Shown in pieces: positions 10,776 to 16,228 of a stretch of DNA of 16,228 nucleotides. The first letter of the stretch is position 1, and the number at the start of each line of letters is the position of its first letter. The notes under the pieces were generated by a model. It worked only from the letters and a program-made list of their open reading frames with translations. It did no database searches and had not been told where the DNA came from. Source of the stretch: a bacterium (GTDB lineage: Bacteria > Patescibacteriota > Patescibacteriia > Patescibacteriales > GWE2-39-37). The stretch is taken from assembly GCA_021786695.1 (NCBI GenBank), contig JAJYMT010000073.1:1-16228 (forward strand). The letters run 5' to 3'. Both the position numbers and the translations under genes were made by a program.

Positions 10776-12119
10776 TTAATACCTTATATTCTTATTCAGC
10801 GCCATGATCGCTTCGAATTCTTCGCCGGTCAGGGTCTCTTCTCCAGCGGTGTTGCGCTCTTCGATGATGATCTCGATCGGCTGGTTTTTAGCCATCGCCT
10901 GTTCACCGATCGATAGATACAGTTTGTTGACCGGACTTTGGCGCCAGGCCTTGATGCCCTCGAGCCGCCTGCCGTAGCTCTCCTCTTCCAGCAATTTTAT
11001 CTTGCTCAGGATCTTGGCGGTGGCCGCGGCCGGTTCTTTGTCCAGCCGACGCAAGCTGGCCAGGTCGAAATACTGCAGTTCGTCGGTCGGGCCCATCGAT
11101 TTCGGAACGTATTTGATGTCCTCCATCTTCACTTTGTTGCCGGTCTCTGGCGGCCGCTTGATAATTATGGTGTCGGCCACCGGCAGCGGCGGCGGCGCGA
11201 GCGGCTGCTCTTTCGGCGCTTCGGCCGTTGGCGCTTCTTGGTTCGCGGCGCCCGCCTGCTCTTTTTTCGCAAGCTCCTTTGCCAGATCGTATTCGATATC
11301 GCGCGCACCGATGGCCTGCAGCTGCGCTAAATCCTGTTTCTGCCCTCCGGCCGCGGCCGCCACTTGCCGGTCTTCCGGCACCGCGATCGCCGGCGGCTTT
11401 TTGAGCGGCTCGGCGGCAAGCAACTTTTCGCTCTGGTCGGCCAAAGCAAGCACGCCCTCGGCCGAATCGCTATCGAACCCCAGCCCGCCGGACTCGAAAC
11501 CCTTGGTCAGGGTCAGTTTGGTGTCGAGCCGTGTCCGGATGCCGCGCAAATAGGTCCGCAAGATCAACTTGAAGCGGTTGGTCAGGTCTTCGCTGCCGAA
11601 ATTAATCTCCGCCTTCTCGATGATCTTGACGATCCGATCTTCCAGATTTTCCGTATTCGCCTCTTGCGGCACCTCGATGGTCTTTTTGGTCAACTCCCTG
11701 ATCTCCTGTTCGTCTTCGGGCGAAAAGAAAAACTGCGCGCCCCGCACCTGGTCTTCGGCCGGAACCGCCGCCGGCGGCGCGATGGTCATAGTGTCCGGCC
11801 CGGACGTTTGCGGTTGTTCGCTTGAAATGATTCTCTCCAGATCGATCCCCAGATAATCCGCGACCTTCAAGAACACCCGTCCGGCCAATTCCAGCTGCAG
11901 CTGCTCCGCCATCGGTTCGCTCAACTCGAATTCCTCGATAAAAAACTGCTTCAGATCGTCGAAGGAAATCTCTTTCACCATTACCCGCATGATCACCGTC
12001 GCTAAATTCACCCGGAAACGTTCTTCCAGCTCGTCGATCGCCGCCATCACCAGCGGTGTCGACACCTCGTCCCGCAACTCCTGCGGCAGTTTATTGAATT
12101 TTACCAGATAATCAAACAC
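10776..12119 (-). CDS. Unnamed soluble protein of the secretion operon, 447 aa
   Basis: I recognise no named family. The first 95 residues form a compact helical region (KFNKLPQELRDEVSTPLVMAA, then VMRVMVKEISFDD and SEPMAEQLQLELAGRVF). The next gene upstream in the operon has a similar region, so the two may be distant paralogs. A Pro/Ala-rich linker (103-122), a helical middle (133-200) and a second Ala/Gln/Pro-rich linker (228-315) follow. The last segment, about 325-447, is likely folded (DELQYFDLASLRRLD, SPVNKLYLSIGEQAM). There is no signal peptide or membrane helix, so it should be cytoplasmic. It begins with GTG at 12119, right beside an octamer repeat array, with no ribosome site. The stop is 1 nt before PrgI. 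The operon position suggests a cytoplasmic partner of the ATPase complex, without direct evidence. Confidence 0.82.
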   Translation of the reverse strand: MFDYLVKFNKLPQELRDEVSTPLVMAAIDELEERFRVNLATVIMRVMVKEISFDDLKQFFIEEFELSEPMAEQLQLELAGRVFLKVADYLGIDLERIISSEQPQTSGPDTMTIAPPAAVPAEDQVRGAQFFFSPEDEQEIRELTKKTIEVPQEANTENLEDRIVKIIEKAEINFGSEDLTNRFKLILRTYLRGIRTRLDTKLTLTKGFESGGLGFDSDSAEGVLALADQSEKLLAAEPLKKPPAIAVPEDRQVAAAAGGQKQDLAQLQAIGARDIEYDLAKELAKKEQAGAANQEAPTAEAPKEQPLAPPPLPVADTIIIKRPPETGNKVKMEDIKYVPKSMGPTDELQYFDLASLRRLDKEPAAATAKILSKIKLLEEESYGRRLEGIKAWRQSPVNKLYLSIGEQAMAKNQPIEIIIEERNTAGEETLTGEEFEAIMALNKNIRY

Positions 12120-12123
12120 AGTT

Positions 12124-12196
12124 TAGGTTATTAGGATATTAGGTAATTAGGAAATTAATGCCTTCCCAATACCCTAATATCCTAATTACCTAATTT
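12124..12196. repeat. Inverted array of octamers TAGGNNAT
   Basis: Four contiguous units (TAGGTTAT, TAGGATAT, TAGGTAAT, TAGGAAAT) at 12124-12155 face three inverted units (CCTAATAT, CCTAATTA, CCTAATTT) at 12173-12196. The arms can pair over about 15 nt. The array fills the 62-nt gap between two operon genes and encodes the last residues of the upstream one. Confidence 0.75.
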
Positions 12197-13225
12197 TCTT
12201 ATCTCATCCTCCACCGCCCGGCGCTCGAGCGACCCGGGCGCGAACTGCGCGGCGATTTCCCGGAGTTCCCGCAGTTTTTTATTTTGCTCTGGTCCTGGAA
12301 TATTCTGGATTGCCCTTGATTTTGTCGTCACCTGATTCACAGGAACGATTTCCCATTTGTCCGGGTTAACGCCGCTCAAACTATCGGGAAAAAACTTCAA
12401 GTTTCTGTACAAAATAAAAAATTTAGCCATTAACAATTTTTCGTCATCTTGAAGTAATTTTCCGTTCTTTGAATTAGTCAGATATTCCGTTAAGGTCAGG
12501 TTGTTAAAAATATCAGTTCCGTTCAACCTGATAAAATCCTTCAACCAATTGCTAAAGGTAGGTCGTTCGGTCGTTGCGCCGACAATAATATTATTCCTCG
12601 AGGCCGATTCATCATTTTCGCTAAGCGTTTTCAATAGGTCCGTCTTCGCTTCCGGTTTAAGGTTCAATAGACAGATCAGGCCTCCGTTCAGGTCATTCAC
12701 CGCATCCCGATCACTGTTGGCTAAGAGGTTTTTTAGGCCGGATGAAAAAAGATCCTCTGCCGCTCGCTGTTCCTCCTCGACGTCAAAATTCTCTTCTCGC
12801 TTTTTTAATAAATCCTCCAAAATTTTATTGGTGGCTTTTTCAATTTCCAGTTTGAATAAATCGACATTTAATCCGTTCTTTCTGATGTTTAATGAAAGTT
12901 TTTCCGTCTGTGATAAAATTTTTCCTTTCGGCAAAAAATCTATCAACGGGAATATCACATCGCCGACAATCGCCGACAAGATATTTTTTGCCTGATTCTC
13001 GTTGAACTTGTATTTTCGAACCATCTCCCCATAAAGAGCGATGATATCGAAATCGCTTACCGCTAAAAACGTAATCAACTGATCTAAAAGCGAGAATTTA
13101 ATTTTCTGATTTTTTGCCGTCTGTTTTATAAAGCGGCCTGAAAGTGGCGAGCTGAAAAATAGCTGCACCTCCGGCTTCAACTGATCGAATTTCATCAAAA
13201 ATTGTTGATCCAAATCATAATCCAT
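12182..13225 (-). CDS. Unnamed soluble protein of the secretion operon, 347 aa
   Basis: No named family recognised. Residues 12-92 (KFDQLKPEVQLFFSSP through NENQAKNILSAIVGDVIF) parallel the N-terminal region of the 447-aa protein (KF-x-L-x-x-E, SP, a hydrophobic core, E-x-A, then a V-I/V-F end), so the two may share a domain. The remainder is mostly helical and charged, with an acidic stretch (REENFDVEEEQRAAEDLF, 143-160) and a C-terminal helix pair (NKKLRELREIAAQFAPGSLERR). It has no signal peptide or membrane helix. The gene is clearly more AT-rich than the 447-aa gene next to it. Its last codons (KLGN) lie inside the octamer repeat array, so the natural C-terminus may have been changed. 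ATG at 13225 follows the VirB6-like stop by 11 nt, without a ribosome site. Confidence 0.8.
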   Translation of the reverse strand: MDYDLDQQFLMKFDQLKPEVQLFFSSPLSGRFIKQTAKNQKIKFSLLDQLITFLAVSDFDIIALYGEMVRKYKFNENQAKNILSAIVGDVIFPLIDFLPKGKILSQTEKLSLNIRKNGLNVDLFKLEIEKATNKILEDLLKKREENFDVEEEQRAAEDLFSSGLKNLLANSDRDAVNDLNGGLICLLNLKPEAKTDLLKTLSENDESASRNNIIVGATTERPTFSNWLKDFIRLNGTDIFNNLTLTEYLTNSKNGKLLQDDEKLLMAKFFILYRNLKFFPDSLSGVNPDKWEIVPVNQVTTKSRAIQNIPGPEQNKKLRELREIAAQFAPGSLERRAVEDEIRKLGN

Positions 13226-13236
13226 GGTTGATAATA

Positions 13237-15975
13237 TTATGAATCGTCGTCGTCACCATCGGCGCCGATGCCGCCGCCATAACCTTTGCTTAAGGTTCTT
13301 CTTAATCTATTAGCAAGGGTGGTTTCCGAAATGCGCATATTTGGAGCGAGCACAGTCATGTCGCCATGGACCGCGTCTCTGGCGGCCGCCAATTGTTCGG
13401 AGGTGCCGGAGAGAATGACGCGCCAATCGTCTTCGGTTAATCCCTTGATAAATTTGTCCTTGTCACTTCCCGGAACGGCCTTACCTGCGCCGAACGCGCG
13501 TTCTATGTTGGTAGCAAATGCCAATTTTTGTTTTGCCTCAAGCGTGGTTGAACGTTCCAGCGCCCTGATTAAAGCCGCCTGCCTGCCGGAATCCATATCT
13601 TTGAAGTCCCTGGAAAATTTTCGATTATCGACCGCCCTCGCCAAAATATCGATCGTTTTGGACAGGGTGTCGACATCTGCTTTCTTGAAATTAACCTCTC
13701 CTTCCGCCATCTGTTTATGAATTTTGTATTGCGCATCTTTGTCGCCACTAATCGCCGCCTGAACGGTCTGTTGATCCATCGCTTCCTTGGCGAAGGCGGC
13801 CTTCCAGCGGCTGTTTACTTTTTTATCTCCCCAATCCTTCAATTCCTTGCCGTCGCCGGCTTTCGGACCGCCCAAAGCCCGTTCTTTCTGCAGCTCTTTC
13901 CAATAATGTCTTTCCTGCTCGGTACTTAATTCGTTTCTGCTCTTCGCCTCTATCGCTGCGGCTATTCTGGTAAAGGCATCCTTACTCTTATCGTCAAGTG
14001 TCGCCAGCACCTCTTCTACACTGTCATCTTTCATCCCCTCTTTCTTTTTGGCGATTTGATCAACCCGATATTTTGAGACCAGCTTGTCGTCTAATTTCCC
14101 CGCCTCCGTTATTTTGTCCCTGGCCGCCGTGGCCGTACCATATGTAATCGCCGCGCCAGCGCCAAATGCGGCCACACTGGCGCCTCCGGTAGCCAAACCC
14201 AACGCCCCGCCTCCGACGAATAGTCCGGCTTTAGCGACCCGGTCTGCCAGTTTTTGCCTGGATTCGAATTGCTCAGCCCGTTGTTTCTTCTCCTCTATCG
14301 ATGCTTCACGCGTTGTTATTTCACTCTCCAGATTCTGTTCTAGATGATGTGAAGTTAATCTTTCTTTCATCTGGTCTTCAGTCAAACTCTGCGGGCTGCC
14401 ATCAACCATGCCGACCCAATCTCCGCCGGCTGATTTTGTATAACGATTTCCTTTGAGCCATGCTTCTCCCTTTCCGATTTCTGTCGCGGCGACACCTTCA
14501 TTCGCTATCTTTAATTCTTCATACGTTCTGCCGGAACGGCCTTTTAAGCTGCTCAGGGCTGTCCTTTCTTCTCCCAACTGCTTGTGTAAATTCTTGGCCT
14601 GGTTGGCGCCGAATTCACCCCACAACTCCTTCATGCCGGTACCTACCACGCCGATGGTGCTTTGTTTGGCCGCCGTCATGCCCCTGGCGATGACATTGGC
14701 TTGAGATTGGATCCGGTCGGTGCGGGTTTTCGCTTTTTCTTCCCTTCGATTGGCAAAATACTGTTTCGCCGCGCTTACGCCGGTAACATCCTGCGCTTTT
14801 TCCTGGCTCTTTTTCCATAACGCCGCCGCGCCGGCGCCCGCTAATGTTGCGCCACTGAATTTTTTGGCCCAGCCGATGCCCTTGCCGGCGAGCGAGCCGG
14901 CCATGCCGCCCATCTGTTGAGTGACGATCAGCCCGCCGACCAAAAGGCCGATAGTCACTAGGTATGTCTGAAAAGGGCCGGTGGTGAACAACGCCGTCCC
15001 TGCGTTGACCGAACTCGAAGACGCGACTCTATTAAACTGTTGAGCGGTTGCATCACCAATCGAAACATCGGTGCCCAAGGGATTTTGCGTCTGAGCGGTA
15101 ACTAACGCTAACCACAAGAAAAAAGCCAAAATAGGCCCGCTGATTACCTGCTTGGAAAATTCACTCCACCATTGCGAGGCGTATCTCTGGCCCTGGGGAA
15201 AAGCACCCAAAAGGTATGCTAGCGGCGAAAGAATCACATAAATCCAGAGCATAACGATCCTCATGACCAAAACGGCCAATAAAACCACTGTAACGACGGT
15301 CGTGATGATCAGGGCAACGCTGCCGGCTACCGATCCAAGCAGAATCGCATATCCTAAATTCTCCGTTCCAAGATTGGTCTTGCTGTCTGACAGATATTTT
15401 TCAACCTGGAACATCTGAACGAAATTATTCGCACCATATTGTGAAAAAGCGCTAACGAAGGTGAGCATTATCACCTGCGCGAAATCGATAAATAGGCCGG
15501 CGATGGTCTTGGAAAAGTTTATCAGCACCGCCATCAGCAACAGTTTGGGCAGAGATTTTTTCCATTGATAGGTCTCGATCCGCAAAATCGTGGCAAAGGC
15601 GATGATCAAAAGAACCAGGATAAAAAACATATTGCATAGATCGCGTACTATCACCCAACCGACTTCGATCGGCTTGGCGGTGATGAACTGGTTGTAGCTA
15701 GCTACCTTTACTAATATATCCAAAAAGAAAACCAGCAGACGACCAACGGCGTAGTTCACATAGCTCAAAATCCAACTAACCAAAGAACCGATGGCCATCG
15801 GCAAGCCGGAGGCCTGATTGTTCGTATCAATGCCCATATCTTGAGCTGTCTGATTAGCAATATCCATGCTGGGGTCGGCATGAACCGCTCGGATGCTGAA
15901 AAATACGATACCAAGCAGCACCACGAAAAATATGGCTTTGCGGTATTTTTTTATTTTGCTAAAAACTTTTATCAT
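13237..15975 (-). CDS. VirB6/TrbL-like polytopic membrane protein, 912 aa
   Basis: A basic N-terminus and a hydrophobic stretch at 14-30 ending VHADPS look like a cleavable signal peptide. Further hydrophobic helices lie at about 62-88, 107-131, 143-175, 205-232, 234-260, 277-294 and 334-352; the aromatic, polar-dotted helices and the order are those of VirB6/TrbL channel components. Residues 355-912 are hydrophilic, rich in Lys, Glu and Ala, and probably lie outside the bilayer. They are interrupted by a Gly/Ala-rich hydrophobic segment (585-618). The tail ends in Gly followed by five acidic residues. VirB6 proteins form part of the inner-membrane passage. At 912 residues this is about three times the size of a classical VirB6, comparable to the extended forms in some Gram-positive and CPR systems. 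ATG directly follows the upstream stop. Confidence 0.85.
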   Translation of the reverse strand: MIKVFSKIKKYRKAIFFVVLLGIVFFSIRAVHADPSMDIANQTAQDMGIDTNNQASGLPMAIGSLVSWILSYVNYAVGRLLVFFLDILVKVASYNQFITAKPIEVGWVIVRDLCNMFFILVLLIIAFATILRIETYQWKKSLPKLLLMAVLINFSKTIAGLFIDFAQVIMLTFVSAFSQYGANNFVQMFQVEKYLSDSKTNLGTENLGYAILLGSVAGSVALIITTVVTVVLLAVLVMRIVMLWIYVILSPLAYLLGAFPQGQRYASQWWSEFSKQVISGPILAFFLWLALVTAQTQNPLGTDVSIGDATAQQFNRVASSSSVNAGTALFTTGPFQTYLVTIGLLVGGLIVTQQMGGMAGSLAGKGIGWAKKFSGATLAGAGAAALWKKSQEKAQDVTGVSAAKQYFANRREEKAKTRTDRIQSQANVIARGMTAAKQSTIGVVGTGMKELWGEFGANQAKNLHKQLGEERTALSSLKGRSGRTYEELKIANEGVAATEIGKGEAWLKGNRYTKSAGGDWVGMVDGSPQSLTEDQMKERLTSHHLEQNLESEITTREASIEEKKQRAEQFESRQKLADRVAKAGLFVGGGALGLATGGASVAAFGAGAAITYGTATAARDKITEAGKLDDKLVSKYRVDQIAKKKEGMKDDSVEEVLATLDDKSKDAFTRIAAAIEAKSRNELSTEQERHYWKELQKERALGGPKAGDGKELKDWGDKKVNSRWKAAFAKEAMDQQTVQAAISGDKDAQYKIHKQMAEGEVNFKKADVDTLSKTIDILARAVDNRKFSRDFKDMDSGRQAALIRALERSTTLEAKQKLAFATNIERAFGAGKAVPGSDKDKFIKGLTEDDWRVILSGTSEQLAAARDAVHGDMTVLAPNMRISETTLANRLRRTLSKGYGGGIGADGDDDDS

Positions 15976-16228
15976 TCAGATAGAAACAAATGATCTTATT
16001 AATGGCTTAGCCAACCCCCAGCCCATATTCCAAAGCATTTCTATTTTTTCTAAAATGCCCGCCCTTAGCCAGACGCCGACGGAGATCAAAATAGCAAATG
16101 CCGAAAACACAATGGCCCAATAAATCATATTGCACAACAAAGCAGCAATCGTCTCGATGATTTTTACCGCTTTCCCCGCCTCGCCTACGCCGACCCACTC
16201 TTCACCCAGTTTACAAAAAAATTTTTCG
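15976..16228 (-). CDS. C-terminal end of a membrane protein of the secretion operon, partial
   Basis: An open frame enters from the right edge and ends at TGA (15976-15978), directly before the ATG of the VirB6-like gene. The 83 visible residues contain an amphipathic helix (EEWVGVGEAGKAVKIIETIAAL), one strong membrane helix (CNMIYWAIVFSAFAILISVGVWL) and a short tail (EKIEMLWNMGWGLAKPLIRSFVSI). The stop/start abutment implies translational coupling with the VirB6-like gene. A small pilin-like (VirB2) or second VirB6-type subunit would fit the position, but the visible part does not decide it. Confidence 0.75.
   Translation of the reverse strand, partial: EKFFCKLGEEWVGVGEAGKAVKIIETIAALLCNMIYWAIVFSAFAILISVGVWLRAGILEKIEMLWNMGWGLAKPLIRSFVSI

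Overview
The window most resembles a genome fragment from a Patescibacteria (Candidate Phyla Radiation, CPR) bacterium, probably Parcubacteria-like. The reasons are the gene set (a PrgI-type / split VirB4 / VirB6-like secretion operon, a small GIY-YIG gene packed against tRNA genes, a four-helix-bundle cassette, ComF, RadC, one prepilin), the very short intergenic gaps, and the many short palindromic and micro-tandem repeats. This is inference from gene content; no phylogenetic marker is present. UGA is used as a stop codon, which argues against the SR1/Gracilibacteria code. Every gene I can support lies on the minus strand, so transcription runs from high to low coordinates.

Right half (16228 to 6663): one long operon for a type IV secretion-like machine. 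In transcription order it encodes the end of a membrane protein cut by the window edge, a 912-residue VirB6/TrbL-like polytopic protein, two unnamed soluble proteins with related N-termini, a PrgI/VirB3-like membrane protein, the N-terminal TraC/VirB4 half as its own protein, the VirB4 ATPase half, and a VirB8-like bitopic protein. A four-helix-bundle gene bounded by 41-nt inverted repeats sits between the PrgI and VirB4-N genes. No outer-membrane core (VirB7/9/10), coupling protein or relaxase is visible.

Middle (6660 to 4350): comF, then a dense tRNA-Ser locus: a broken tRNA-Ser carrying two palindromic inserts, a GIY-YIG gene starting 6 nt after the broken T-arm, an intact tRNA-Ser(GCU), a long terminator, and a second copy of the tRNA 3' end. 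After this come a type IV prepilin-like gene with a leaderless-type promoter and a 37-codon remnant of an RdgB/HAM1 nucleotide pyrophosphatase gene.

Left half (4350 to 1): three monocistronic units, each with a near-consensus promoter, a purine-rich ribosome site and an intrinsic terminator. They encode a small two-helix membrane protein, an unrecognised basic protein, and a protein that appears to contain two triphosphate-tunnel (VTC then CYTH) domains in tandem. Next is radC, whose 5' end has been altered by palindromic repeats. At the edge is an incomplete regulator joining a MerR-type helix-turn-helix to a GHKL ATPase domain, preceded by a phased operator array.

The least ordinary items are the HTH-GHKL regulator with its operator array, the double tunnel-domain protein, the inverted-repeat-bounded four-helix-bundle cassette inside the secretion operon, and the tRNA-Ser/GIY-YIG locus.
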